From Streptomyces sp. SPB162 (lineage in GTDB: Bacteria; Actinomycetota; Actinomycetes; Streptomycetales; Streptomycetaceae), in contig NZ_JAQFII010000001.1 of the NCBI RefSeq assembly GCF_029504575.1, forward strand, positions 4,099,001-4,163,000: a stretch of 64,000 nucleotides of DNA, in the 5' to 3' direction. Shown here in pieces: positions 50,070 through 58,611 of the stretch; positions within the stretch are counted from its first letter, which is position 1, and each line of letters starts with the position of its first letter. The notes beneath the pieces were generated by a model, which did no database searches, was not told where the DNA came from, and saw nothing but the letters and a program-made list of their open reading frames with translations. The position numbers and the translations under genes are program-made.

Positions 50070-51732
50070 GGGGCAGCTTCCGTTTCACGGTGGCGAGCAG
50101 GTGCGGGATTTCCGGCACCCGTACGGCGGCGGCGGTCGCGGTGGCGACCGCCGGCACCACGAGACAGCAGACGGTGAGGGACGGCACCGGTCCCGGCAGC
50201 AGGCGCGTGGTCGCCCAGCCGGCCGCGCACGCGGCCGTGGCGGCGATGACGAGCCGGCCGAGCCCCGCCGCGACCGTGCGGGCCCTGACGGCGATCACCT
50301 GCGTGCCGAGCCCGCGCAGCAGCAGCACGGCGGTGGCCGTGATGCCCGCGGCGTTGGCGCCGGCGATGCCGTAGATGCCCCAGTACCCGACGGTGACGGC
50401 CCCCGCGACGACGGTGATCAGCAGCCCCGCGCCCATGGCGGCGGCCGGGTACCAGGTGGGCCGGGCGGCCGAGAAGAACGGCCGGACCAGGGCGCCCACC
50501 ATGCTCTGGCCGAGCAGGCCCAGCGCGTAGACCCGCATGACGGACGCGGTCGCGGCGGTGTCCACGGCGTCGAAGGCGCCGCGCTGGAACAGCACGTGGA
50601 CGATCTGCGGCGCGCAGGCGATGACGAAGGCGGTGCCCAGCAGCACCACCATGCCGGCCAGTGTCAGATCGCGTTCGACCCGGAGCCGGGCCTTCTCCGG
50701 CTCGCCGTCGGCCAGCGCCCGCGCGACCACCGGGAAGGTGACCGTGACGATCATCAAGGAGAGCACCATCGGCAGTTGGGCGACCTTCTGCGCGTAGTTC
50801 AGGTGCGAGATGGCGCCCGCGGGGAGCGGGGCGGCGAGGAAGCGCTCGATCAACACTTGCGCCTGGCGGCAGAGGGTGAAGACGATGACAGGGGCGAGCA
50901 GCGCGAGGCCGAGGGGCGCCGGGGCGCCGGCCGGTTCGGCGGATCGTCGCGGACCGGTGCCGCACGGGGGCACCCGGCGCAGGAACGACGGGAGTTGGAC
51001 GAGCACCATCAGCAGGCCGCCGACCGCCACGCCCGCGGCGGCGGCGCGCACGCCCCAGCGGGCGTGGAGCAGCAGCAGGGTGGCCACGATGCCGATGTTG
51101 TAGACGACGTAGACGGCCGCCGGAGGGACGAACCGGCGGTGGGCGCGCAGCGCGGCGCTGAAGTACCCGGTGAGGCCGAACGTCAGGACGGTGGCGGCGG
51201 TCAGCCGGGTGCAGTCGACCGCGAGCGCGGAGTCCCGCAGGCCGGGGGCCAGGACGCCGACGATCGCGGGCGCTCCCAGTTCGAGCAGCACCATCACGGT
51301 GGCCAGGGCGAGCAGCAACCGGGGCAGCGTGGCCGCCAGCAGCGCCCGCACGGGGTCGGGACCCTGTCCCGCCCCGGTGCCGCGCCGGGCCAGGGCCAGG
51401 CTGAACGCCGGGATCAGCAGCAGGGCCATCGCGTCCTCGATGAGGACGGTGGCGGACAGTTCCGGCACGGTCCAGGCGACCAGGAACGCGTCGGTGGCGG
51501 GCCCCGCGCCGAAGAGGTGGGCGATCGTCTGGTCGCGCACCAGGCCCAGCAGCGAGCCGAGCGCGGTGAGCGCGGCGGTGACTGCCGCCGCCCGCGCCAG
51601 CACCCGCCCCAGGCCGGATGGTCGGGGTTGCTCCGCCGGCCGGGCATCGTCCGGCGCGGCGGAAGGAGCGGGGACGACGGCGGACCGCTCGGGTCGAACC
51701 GGCGGTTCCGGCGGCGCGGAGGTGTCCGTCAT
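50059..51732 (-). CDS. MurJ/MviN-type lipid-linked saccharide flippase
   Basis: A 557-residue MOP-superfamily membrane protein with about 12-14 helices. LGSLLGLVRDQTIAHLFGAGPATDAFLVAW and SATVLIEDAMALLLIPAFS are MurJ-like, followed by GYFSAALRAHRRFVPPA and VVYNIGIVATLLLL. The N-terminus carries a Pro-rich cytoplasmic extension of about 45 residues. Within this operon it probably flips the undecaprenyl-linked repeat unit rather than lipid II; this is inference from context. It overlaps the upstream gene by ATGA. Confidence 0.85.
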   Translation of the reverse strand: MTDTSAPPEPPVRPERSAVVPAPSAAPDDARPAEQPRPSGLGRVLARAAAVTAALTALGSLLGLVRDQTIAHLFGAGPATDAFLVAWTVPELSATVLIEDAMALLLIPAFSLALARRGTGAGQGPDPVRALLAATLPRLLLALATVMVLLELGAPAIVGVLAPGLRDSALAVDCTRLTAATVLTFGLTGYFSAALRAHRRFVPPAAVYVVYNIGIVATLLLLHARWGVRAAAAGVAVGGLLMVLVQLPSFLRRVPPCGTGPRRSAEPAGAPAPLGLALLAPVIVFTLCRQAQVLIERFLAAPLPAGAISHLNYAQKVAQLPMVLSLMIVTVTFPVVARALADGEPEKARLRVERDLTLAGMVVLLGTAFVIACAPQIVHVLFQRGAFDAVDTAATASVMRVYALGLLGQSMVGALVRPFFSAARPTWYPAAAMGAGLLITVVAGAVTVGYWGIYGIAGANAAGITATAVLLLRGLGTQVIAVRARTVAAGLGRLVIAATAACAAGWATTRLLPGPVPSLTVCCLVVPAVATATAAAVRVPEIPHLLATVKRKLPHAR

Positions 51733-53123
51733 CGGGCGACCTCCGGCCCGCCCGCGGTGCCGTCCGCCGGGCGCAGCGCCCAGGCGGCGGCCAGCCCGAA
51801 GAGCATGGCCGTCAGCACGGTCGACGGGCCGCCGATGTCCGCGTACAGGAAGTCGACGCACTGCCAGAGCAGCAGCCCGGTCGCGATCAGCCCGCACTCG
51901 GCGCCGCGGCCCGCGCGCCGGGCGCCGGCCAGCCGGCCCAGCCCGCACGCCAGCAGCGCCGCCCAGCTGCCGACGATCAGGGTGATCCCGATCAGCCCCT
52001 GTTCGCTGAGGATGAGCAGGTACATGTTGTGCGGTGACAGCAGGGGTTCGCGCGCGAATCCCTGGCCGGCGCCGTCGGTGTCGCTGCCGGACGACAGGTC
52101 GAGCGCGGCGTGGCCGTCACGGTGCGCCGGGAAGCCTTTGAGGCCGACGCCGGTGGCCGGCCGTTCGCGCCACATCCCGGTGGCGGCGGCCCACAGGCCG
52201 TACCGGTCGGTGACCGACGAGTCGGGCGCGTCGGTCACCTGGGTGATGCTGGCGACCCGGTCGCTGATCAGCTGCGAGCCCACCCCCGCGCCGCCGACCA
52301 GCACCACGCCCGCGGCCGCCGTCACCGCGAAGATCCGTACCGCCTGTCGCCGCCCGGCCAGCACGGTCATCACCGAGCACGCCAGCACGGTGGCGATCCA
52401 GGTGCCGCGGCTGAAGGACAGCACCAGCGGGACCACGAGCGCGGCCGCGCAGCCCAGCGCGGCCGGCCGCAGCAGCCGGGGGGCGCCGGGCGCGGCCGGC
52501 GCGAGAGCCAGCCCGACGGCGATCACCAGCCCGTAGGCGACGACGGTGGCCATGCCCATCACGTCCGAAGGACCGAACGTGCCGACGGCGCGGATGTTCT
52601 CGCCGACGTACGAGGCGCCGGTGCCCGTCGCGTACTGGTAGACCCCGATCGCGCCCTGCACCAGGGCGAGCAGGACGACGGATCCGGCCACCACCAGGAA
52701 GTCCCGCCGGGTGCGCAGCAGCAGCACCAGCGCGGTCGGCACGAGGACGAAGACCTGCAGGTACCGCACGAATCCGGCGACAGCCTCCGCCGGGTCCGCG
52801 GCGGTCACCGTGGCCACCGCGATCGCGACGACGGGCGCGCCCAGGACGAGGGCGGCCGCCGCGGTCAGCGGGCGCGTCCGCGCGCGCAGCGCCCGCAGCG
52901 CGCAGAAGGCGACCAGTACGGCGGAGGCCGCGTCGGCGGGGGTCAGCTTCCCGGAGGCGCTCACGTCCCCCGCGCCGATGGGGGCCGCGAGCAGCAGCAC
53001 CGTCGCCACCGCCGGCAGCAGCGGGGCCGCCCGGACCCATCGGCGGGTGGCGCGGCCGGCCGGCGGACGGGTGGCGTGTGCGTGCCGTACGGGGCGGGGG
53101 GCGGTGTCCGGCAGGACGGTCAT
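51729..53123 (-). CDS. O-antigen ligase-like polymerase (Wzy_C)
   Basis: A 464-residue membrane protein with 10-12 helices. The large external loop has FSRGTWIATVLA, SSVTDRYGLWAAATGMWRERPATGVGLKGFP and HNMYLLILSEQGLIG, the pattern of O-antigen ligase and Wzy polymerases. It would join repeat units or attach the polymer. ATG at 53123, two bases from the stop of the gene before it. Confidence 0.87.
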   Translation of the reverse strand: MTVLPDTAPRPVRHAHATRPPAGRATRRWVRAAPLLPAVATVLLLAAPIGAGDVSASGKLTPADAASAVLVAFCALRALRARTRPLTAAAALVLGAPVVAIAVATVTAADPAEAVAGFVRYLQVFVLVPTALVLLLRTRRDFLVVAGSVVLLALVQGAIGVYQYATGTGASYVGENIRAVGTFGPSDVMGMATVVAYGLVIAVGLALAPAAPGAPRLLRPAALGCAAALVVPLVLSFSRGTWIATVLACSVMTVLAGRRQAVRIFAVTAAAGVVLVGGAGVGSQLISDRVASITQVTDAPDSSVTDRYGLWAAATGMWRERPATGVGLKGFPAHRDGHAALDLSSGSDTDGAGQGFAREPLLSPHNMYLLILSEQGLIGITLIVGSWAALLACGLGRLAGARRAGRGAECGLIATGLLLWQCVDFLYADIGGPSTVLTAMLFGLAAAWALRPADGTAGGPEVAR

Positions 53124-53125
53124 GG

Positions 53126-54592
53126 TCAGCTCCCCCCGAACCGGAAGAGGGCCGTCGCGGTGCGCAGCAGGATGCGGACGTCCTGCCAGAGCGTCCAGCT
53201 CTCGATGTAGTGGTTGTCGAAGCGGGCCCGGTCCTCGATGGAGGTGTCGCCGCGCAGCCCGTGGATCTGCGCGAGTCCCGTGATGCCCACGGGCATCCGG
53301 TGTCGGTCCTTGTATCCGGGGTAGGTCTGGGCGAACTGGTGGACGAAGTAGGGGCGTTCGGGCCGGGGGCCGACCAGGCTCATGTCACCGCGCAGGACGT
53401 TCCACAGCTGCGGCAACTCGTCCAGCGAGGTACGGCGCAGGAAGTGGCCGACGGCGCTCATCCGCCGGTCGTGTGAGACGTTCCACCGGGTGGCCGACTC
53501 GCGCTCGTCGCTCGGCCGCAGGGTGCGGAACTTCAGCAGCGTGAACGGCCGGCCGTCCAGCCCGACGCGCTCCTGCCGGAAGAGCACCCCGGGCCCGTCG
53601 GACAACCGGACGGCCAGCGCGCTGAGCGCCAGGATCGGCGCCGCGGGGAGCAGTGCGAGGAAGGCGAGCAGGGCGTCCAGCACGCGCTTGGCCACCAGTC
53701 CGGCGCCGGGGCGCGGGTAGGGGTCGAGGCGGGCGCAGGCGAAGCCCCACAGATGGCCGGCCGCCGGCCGCCCCGCGGTCCTGGAGCCCGGCCCCGACGT
53801 CACCTGCCACAGGCAGCAGCCCCGTGCGGCGAGCAGCCGGACCAGTTCCGCGGCCGCCGGATTGCCCGCGGGCGCGCCGGCGAACACGGCGTAGCGCACC
53901 GAGTTCTGGATGATCGCCCGGTGGATGTCGCCGATGGAGCGGAGCACGGGCAGCGACGAGTCCGCGCCCGGGGTGTCGTACGGGAGCACCACGCCGATCG
54001 GCCGCATCCCGTACTCGGGGTGCTCGTACAGCACTTCGGCCACGTCCCGGACGACGGGACCGGCGCCGATCAGCAGGGTCGAGCACGGGTGGCGCCCCGC
54101 CGACCAGCGCTGGAACCGGTAGACCACCGCGCGGGCGGCGCAGGCCAGCAGGCCGGTCGCGGCGATCGTGGTGAGCAGCACGGGCCAGCCGGGGGAGTGC
54201 GCCGGGCGGACGGCGGCGAGGGTGGTGGCCGAGGCGCACCAGGCGAGGGCCGAGCAGCCCAGCAGGCCGGGCAGTTCGTCGAGCGCCGCCGGGTCGAGGC
54301 CCGTGCGGTAGAGCCCGGCGTAGGCGTGCAGGAGCGTCAGGCACACCAGGAGCGGGCCGAGCAGCGGCAGCGGGCAACCCGGGCGGACGGCCAGCACTCC
54401 GGCGGCGGCCAGGCAGTCGGTGGCGAGGAGGGGGACGACCGCGCGGTGGCGGACCGCGACCCGCGCGCGGTGTCGCCCCACGACGGCTCTGGAGGGCCCC
54501 CGGGGCCGCGAGATCGGGGCGGTGGCGGGCGCGACCGTGGTCTGTCGCACGTTCCGGGCTGGGTGGGGCGCGCTTGCGCTCTCCGTCGTCAT
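53126..54592 (-). CDS. polyprenyl glycosylphosphotransferase initiating exopolysaccharide synthesis
   Basis: A 488-residue protein of the WbaP/WcaJ type: four N-terminal helices (about 60-180), a Rossmann-like middle (STLLIGAGPVVRDVAEVL) and the catalytic C-terminus with KRVLDALLAFLALLPAAPIL, FRQERVGLDGRPFTLLKFRTL, TSLDELPQLWNVLRGDMS and LVGPRPERP. It transfers the first sugar-phosphate to undecaprenyl phosphate. ATG at 54592 overlaps the upstream gene's stop. Confidence 0.93.
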   Translation of the reverse strand: MTTESASAPHPARNVRQTTVAPATAPISRPRGPSRAVVGRHRARVAVRHRAVVPLLATDCLAAAGVLAVRPGCPLPLLGPLLVCLTLLHAYAGLYRTGLDPAALDELPGLLGCSALAWCASATTLAAVRPAHSPGWPVLLTTIAATGLLACAARAVVYRFQRWSAGRHPCSTLLIGAGPVVRDVAEVLYEHPEYGMRPIGVVLPYDTPGADSSLPVLRSIGDIHRAIIQNSVRYAVFAGAPAGNPAAAELVRLLAARGCCLWQVTSGPGSRTAGRPAAGHLWGFACARLDPYPRPGAGLVAKRVLDALLAFLALLPAAPILALSALAVRLSDGPGVLFRQERVGLDGRPFTLLKFRTLRPSDERESATRWNVSHDRRMSAVGHFLRRTSLDELPQLWNVLRGDMSLVGPRPERPYFVHQFAQTYPGYKDRHRMPVGITGLAQIHGLRGDTSIEDRARFDNHYIESWTLWQDVRILLRTATALFRFGGS

Positions 54593-55773
54593 CGCGTGAT
54601 GCGTTCCCTGCACTCGGGTCGCGACGGATCGAGCAGGTCGCGGTAGAGGTCCGCGACCGATGCCGTCGTCCGCCGCACGTCGTATGTCGTGCGCACGTGG
54701 TCCACGGCCCGGCGGGCGGCGGTGGCGCGGACAACGGGGTCGGTGAGCAGGCCGAGGAGGGCGTGGGCGAGGGCGTCCGGGTCCTCCGGTGGCACCAGGC
54801 AGAGGCCCTCCTGACCGGGCGGCAGGCTCTCCCGGGCGCCGTCGACGTCGGTCATCACCACGGGGCGGCCGCACGCCATCGCCTCCAGCGGGGCCAGCGC
54901 CATCCCCTCCCACCGGGACGGCTGGACCACCACGTCGGCGGCCCGGTACCAGGGGACGGCGTCGCGGGTGGCCCCGGCGAACAGCACCCCCTCCGGGGCG
55001 CCCCGCAGGAGCCGGTCGCGGTCGGGTCCTTCCCCGACCAGGACCAACCGGGCGCCGGGCAGCCGGGCGGTGACCTTGGGCCAGGACCGCAGCAGCAGGT
55101 CCTGGCCCTTCTGCGGGCAGAGCCGGCCCACGCAGACCACCAGGCGGTCGGCGGGACCCAGGTCGGAGAGGGCGGGCAGTGAGCCGCGCGGATCGCCTGG
55201 CGGGTCCGACGGGCCGCCGTCCGGAGTGAAACGGTCCAGGTCGACGCCGTTGGGGATGACGGCCCAGCGGGCATCGATCCCGGCGCGCTCCCCGGTCCGC
55301 CGTTCGCTCTCGCTGACACAGAGCACCCGCGTGGCCCAGCGCGCGGCCCACCGCTCCCAGCGCAGGGCGGCGTACGCGGTCGCGCCGTCGACCGCCTCGA
55401 AGGACCAGGCGTGCGGCTGGAACACCGTCGGGACCCGGCCGCGCACGGCCAGCCGTCCGGCCAGTCCCGCCTTGGCGCTGTGGGCGTGGAGCAGGTCGGG
55501 ACGCACCTCGCGGACCACCCGGCGGGCGCGCCGGGTCTCGCCCGGCAGGTCCGGACCGGGGGAACGGCCGGCCGCCCAGGGCACCACCTCGGCGCCGACC
55601 TCGGCCGCGTCGCCGGCCAGGACGCCGCCGGGAGGGCAGGCCACGACCGCGCGGACCCCGTCACGTACCTGGGCCCGCACCAGGTCGGTGACGACGCGGG
55701 CGACCCCGCCGTCGACGGGCTGAACCAGGTGAAGCACCGTCAGCCGGCCCGGGTCCTGCTGGTGTTGCGGCAT
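54589..55773 (-). CDS. glycosyltransferase family 4, first gene of the polysaccharide operon
   Basis: A 394-residue GT-B enzyme: LVQPVDGGVARVVTDLV at the N-terminus, LLHAHSAKAGLAGR, VIPNGVDLDRF, CVGRLCPQKGQDLLL and the EX7E motif in EGMALAPLEAMACGRPVV. It starts the eight-gene operon that runs leftwards to 46206 with start-stop overlaps at most junctions. It is divergent from a chaplin gene. Confidence 0.92.
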   Translation of the reverse strand: MPQHQQDPGRLTVLHLVQPVDGGVARVVTDLVRAQVRDGVRAVVACPPGGVLAGDAAEVGAEVVPWAAGRSPGPDLPGETRRARRVVREVRPDLLHAHSAKAGLAGRLAVRGRVPTVFQPHAWSFEAVDGATAYAALRWERWAARWATRVLCVSESERRTGERAGIDARWAVIPNGVDLDRFTPDGGPSDPPGDPRGSLPALSDLGPADRLVVCVGRLCPQKGQDLLLRSWPKVTARLPGARLVLVGEGPDRDRLLRGAPEGVLFAGATRDAVPWYRAADVVVQPSRWEGMALAPLEAMACGRPVVMTDVDGARESLPPGQEGLCLVPPEDPDALAHALLGLLTDPVVRATAARRAVDHVRTTYDVRRTTASVADLYRDLLDPSRPECRERITR

Positions 55774-56050
55774 CGCGCGCCGTTACCTCTCTCCGCGAAT
55801 GAAGAATCGGATGTGTGCTGCCTGCCGTGCCCGCCGCCGCAGCGGTCTGTCCCGCTATAACGAGGGGTATGCCGGGCAGGTAATCCTTGATTAACCAACG
55901 CGCTGTGTTGACGCACGGGTGTTGACGTACAGATGACCGGTGCTTCACCCCCCGGTGGAGACACCCTCCGGTGCACTCATGCGTTGATAGTTCCGTTGGC
56001 CCATCCGGGCTAACGCCGACGCATATCCGCCACCAGGAAAAGGTGCTCCC
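55774..56050. promoter_or_regulatory. 277-bp divergent region between the polysaccharide operon and a chaplin gene
   Basis: It must hold both outward promoters. The octamer TGTTGACG occurs twice (about 55905 and 55920), and GCGTTGATAG near 55981 resembles a developmental -10 region, but I found no well-spaced partner. A+T-rich patches occur near 55880-55900. No gene is seen. Confidence 0.3.
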
Positions 56051-56290
56051 TTGTCACGTTTCGCCAAAGCCACTGTTCTCGCCGCTTTCGCCGGTGCCGC
56101 TGTCGTCGGCGCGTCCGGTATCGCTTTCGCGGACTCCGGTGCCGAGGGTTCCGCCGTGGAGTCGCCCGGCATCGGTTCCGGAAATCAGATCCAGGTTCCG
56201 GTCGACGTGCCCATCAACCTGTGCGGCAACTCCGTCAACGTGATCGGCCTGCTCAACCCGGTATTCGGAAATTCCTGCGACAACTGCTGA
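56051..56290 (+). CDS. short chaplin with three cysteines
   Basis: A 79-residue secreted chaplin. The signal peptide ends near GIAFADS; the mature domain reads ESPGIGSGNQIQVPVDVPI, then NLCGNSVNVIGLLNPVFGNSC, then DNC at the very end. Most short chaplins have two Cys; the terminal third could form an intermolecular disulphide. The start is a TTG at 56051, placed by the signal peptide and by AAAAGG upstream. Confidence 0.92.
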   Translation: MSRFAKATVLAAFAGAAVVGASGIAFADSGAEGSAVESPGIGSGNQIQVPVDVPINLCGNSVNVIGLLNPVFGNSCDNC

Positions 56291-56326
56291 CCGACCGGCC
56301 CCGCCGTCACCATTCGGGTGAACGGC

Positions 56327-56355
56327 CATAACCCGAGCCCGCACCGAACGGTTGG
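56327..56355 (+). promoter_or_regulatory. weak sigma-BldN-like promoter candidate before the second rodlin gene
   Basis: CATAAC-N17-GGTTGG, 49 bp upstream of the rodlin start. It is a poorer match than the sites at 44530 and 58992, but its position relative to the start codon is similar. Confidence 0.3.
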
Positions 56356-56403
56356 TCAGTCCGACCCGGTACCTGGGGCAATCTCGCACAAGAAGGAATA
56401 CTC

Positions 56404-56814
56404 GTGATCAAGAAGTTCCTCGCCACGGCTGCGGTGGCTGTCTCCGTCGTCGGCGTCTCCGCCGCGGTGGCCGCGCCCGCGATGGCGATCGGCGACTCGG
56501 GTGGCGCCAGTACCACCAACGGCAACGGTGCCCGCCAGTCCTACGGCAACACCTACACCAGCGGCTACATGAGCCCGTCGTTCGCGCTCGTCCAGGGTTC
56601 CCTGAACAAGCCGTGCATCGCCCTTCCGGCGAAGGCCAACGTCGGTTCGCTCATCGGCCTGGTGCCGATCACGGTCCAGGACATCAACGTCCTGTCGTCG
56701 CCGCAGAACCAGCAGTGCACCGAGAACTCCTCCCAGATCAAGGGCGACGAGCCGCTGTCGCACATCCTGGACCAGATCCCGGTCCTCTCCGGCAACGGCG
56801 CCCACAACGGCTGA
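56404..56814 (+). CDS. rodlin
   Basis: A 136-residue secreted rodlin. Signal peptide to about AMAIGDS, then NGNGARQSYGNTYT, LNKPCIALPAKANVGSL, ITVQDINVLSSPQNQQC and DEPLSHILDQIPVLSGNG. GTG at 56404 after AAGAAGGA. It lies 113 bp after a chaplin gene, so the two coat components may share regulation. The C-terminal half is almost identical in DNA to the other two rodlin genes. Confidence 0.95.
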   Translation: MIKKFLATAAVAVSVVGVSAAVAAPAMAIGDSGGASTTNGNGARQSYGNTYTSGYMSPSFALVQGSLNKPCIALPAKANVGSLIGLVPITVQDINVLSSPQNQQCTENSSQIKGDEPLSHILDQIPVLSGNGAHNG

Positions 56815-56828
56815 CCCGTATCGCCCGA

Positions 56829-56868
56829 GGCCCTGGCCGCCGGTGACCACCGGCGGCCAGGGCCGTTT
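56829..56868 (+). terminator. strong hairpin with T-run after the second rodlin gene
   Basis: Perfect 17-bp arms, GGCCCTGGCCGCCGGTG and CACCGGCGGCCAGGGCC, surround a 2-base loop and are followed by GTTTT. This is the most classical intrinsic terminator in the window. A small palindrome GCAATT-GTG-AATTGC follows at 56909-56923, upstream of the next chaplin gene. Confidence 0.85.
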
Positions 56869-57097
56869 TGTGCTGCCGTAATTCAGGCCCGGAGCCCTAT
56901 TCAGTACAGCAATTGTGAATTGCGGGGCCGCAGTTACGGCATTCGAGTGGATGATCACGGCGGGTGCGTACGGAGGGTTTCTCCGGGCATCGGCGGTCGT
57001 TACCCCGGTGGTAGCGGTGTCACGAGGGGCAGGAATTCCCCCGGGCAGCACGAACGTCGTGACTGCGATCGGCGCCGCTGCGGAAAGGGAGTTCAAC

Positions 57098-57334
57098 GTG
57101 AAGTACTCGAAGATCGCCGCACTCGCCGCGGGAACGCTGATGATCACGGGTGGTGCCGTTGCCCCCGCTTTCGCCGACGCCGGGGCCCAGGCCGAGGTCT
57201 CACACTCCCCGGGTGTCCTGTCGGGCAACAGCATTCAGATCCCGATCCACATCCCCGTCAACGTGTGCGGCAACACGATCGACATCATCGCTCTGCTGAA
57301 CCCGGCGTTCGGCAACGCCTGCACCAACGAATGA
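57098..57334 (+). CDS. short chaplin
   Basis: A 78-residue secreted chaplin. Signal peptide MKYSKIAALAAGTLMITGG with cleavage near APAFADA, then SHSPGVLSGNSIQIPIHIP, VNVCGNTIDIIALLNPAFG and NACTNE. Two Cys, as usual. GTG at 57098 after AAAGGGAG; the frame is open upstream without a ribosome site. The long chaplin gene follows 135 bp downstream. Confidence 0.95.
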   Translation: MKYSKIAALAAGTLMITGGAVAPAFADAGAQAEVSHSPGVLSGNSIQIPIHIPVNVCGNTIDIIALLNPAFGNACTNE

Positions 57335-57365
57335 CGTTGGTCATCGGCCCGTGAGGGCGCCCGTC

Positions 57366-57403
57366 GCGGCCTCGGAGCGCTCGCCTGTGCTCCGGGGCCG
57401 CTC
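57366..57403 (+). terminator. imperfect hairpin between two chaplin genes
   Basis: GCGGCCTCGGAGC-like and GCTCCGGGGCCGC-like arms pair with about one mismatch around a 10-base loop. It may attenuate rather than end read-through into the long chaplin gene. Confidence 0.4.
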
Positions 57404-57469
57404 ACGGTTTCGGCGCGCGGGAGACCTTCCGCGCGTTTCGTGCACCACCCATGGCAGGGAAGAGAGTCG

Positions 57470-58366
57470 ATGCGACAGGCCTTGAGCAGGAGTCTGATGA
57501 CCGTCGCCGCGGCGAGCGGAGTGCTCGCCATGGCCGGCGGCTACGCGCACGCGGACGCGGAAGCCGGGACGACCACGTCGAACTCGCCGGGCGTGCTGTC
57601 CGGCGACAGCGTCCAGGTTCCGGTGGACGTGCCGGTGAACCTCTGCGGCAACTCGGTGAACGCCGTCGCGCTGCTGAACCCGGCGATGGGGAACGGCTGC
57701 GCCAACGAGTCCGCGCCGGAACACCAGCGGCACGCCCCGGCGCGGGAGCGGCACCTTCCGGCACCCGCGCGGCACGCGGGGGCTTCCGGGCACGGGGGCG
57801 GCCACCACGAAGGCGGCCACCAGGAGAACGGCCACCACGAAGGCGGCCCCCAGGAGAACGGCCACTACGGGACCAGCCACCAGAGCGCGCAGCACGTTGG
57901 GCAGCACAGCGGCGGCCACCAGGGCATGCGGCACGACGCCGACGCCACGACCGCGGGCTCGCCCGGTGTGGGGTCGGGCAACAACGTCCGGGTCCCTGTC
58001 GAGACCCCGGTCAACGTCTGCGGCAACACCGCGGACCTGGTGGGGCTGCTGAACCCGGCCATGGGCAACGACTGTGGCGGGGAGCCGGTTGCAGCGCCGC
58101 CGACGGGCCCGACGCCGCCGCCGGTCCACCACACCCCGCCGCCGTCGACGCACGTCACTCCGCCGCCGCTGGAGCACGTCACTCCGCCGCCGGTGGAGCA
58201 CGTCGCACCGCCGCAGCACGCGGCCGCGGTCCGGCCCGTCCTCTCGGAGGGCGTGCAACTCGCCCGTACGGGTGCGGAGGGCCTCGGAACGGCGGGGGCC
58301 GTCAGTGCCGGGCTGCTGCTGAGTGGAGCGATGCTCTACCGCCGATCGCGCGCCGCACGGGTCTGA
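57470..58366 (+). CDS. long chaplin with two chaplin domains and a sortase signal
   Basis: A 298-residue wall-anchored chaplin of the ChpA-C type. A signal peptide (to about YAHADAE) is followed by the first chaplin domain (about 45-85: SPGVLSGDSVQVPVDVPVN, LCGNSVNAVALLNPAMGNGC), a His/Gly/Glu-rich linker (about 90-160) with repeats of GGHHEGGHQEN type, the second chaplin domain (about 165-205), a Pro/His/Thr linker and a sorting signal LARTG with a hydrophobic helix and RRSRAARV tail. Sortase E should attach it to peptidoglycan, where it nucleates short chaplins. ATG at 57470. Confidence 0.95.
   Translation: MRQALSRSLMTVAAASGVLAMAGGYAHADAEAGTTTSNSPGVLSGDSVQVPVDVPVNLCGNSVNAVALLNPAMGNGCANESAPEHQRHAPARERHLPAPARHAGASGHGGGHHEGGHQENGHHEGGPQENGHYGTSHQSAQHVGQHSGGHQGMRHDADATTAGSPGVGSGNNVRVPVETPVNVCGNTADLVGLLNPAMGNDCGGEPVAAPPTGPTPPPVHHTPPPSTHVTPPPLEHVTPPPVEHVAPPQHAAAVRPVLSEGVQLARTGAEGLGTAGAVSAGLLLSGAMLYRRSRAARV
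57800..57859 (+). repeat. 30-bp tandem repeat in the long chaplin linker
   Basis: Two copies of a 30-bp unit beginning GGCCACCACGAAGGCGGCC and ending CAGGAGAAC, differing at one position. They encode GHHEGGHQEN and GHHEGGPQEN. The linker is unusually rich in His. Confidence 0.9.
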
Positions 58367-58611
58367 TCGAATTGTTCTGTTGACGCGGTGGGAAAGGGGG
58401 CCCACCGCGGGCAGGCCGCACATTTCGCCTGGCGCAAAAAAGCTCCGCTGTTTCCGCTTTCGGGTGATTGCCGATGAAGAATCATTCCGCGGAGTTTCCG
58501 TTGCGCGGTGGAGTCGTTATCCAGAGGACTACGGCGTCATGAGCCACTCCTCGCTCACCCGGCCGCAATCCCCGTGCCCGGGTGCCGACGCCGCTATTGA
58601 AAGGGTTGACA

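Noticed and set aside
57451..58383. A 310-codon frame overlapping the long chaplin gene
   Set aside because: It is an out-of-frame, Arg/Gly-rich shadow; the long chaplin frame has signal peptide, two chaplin domains and a sortase motif.
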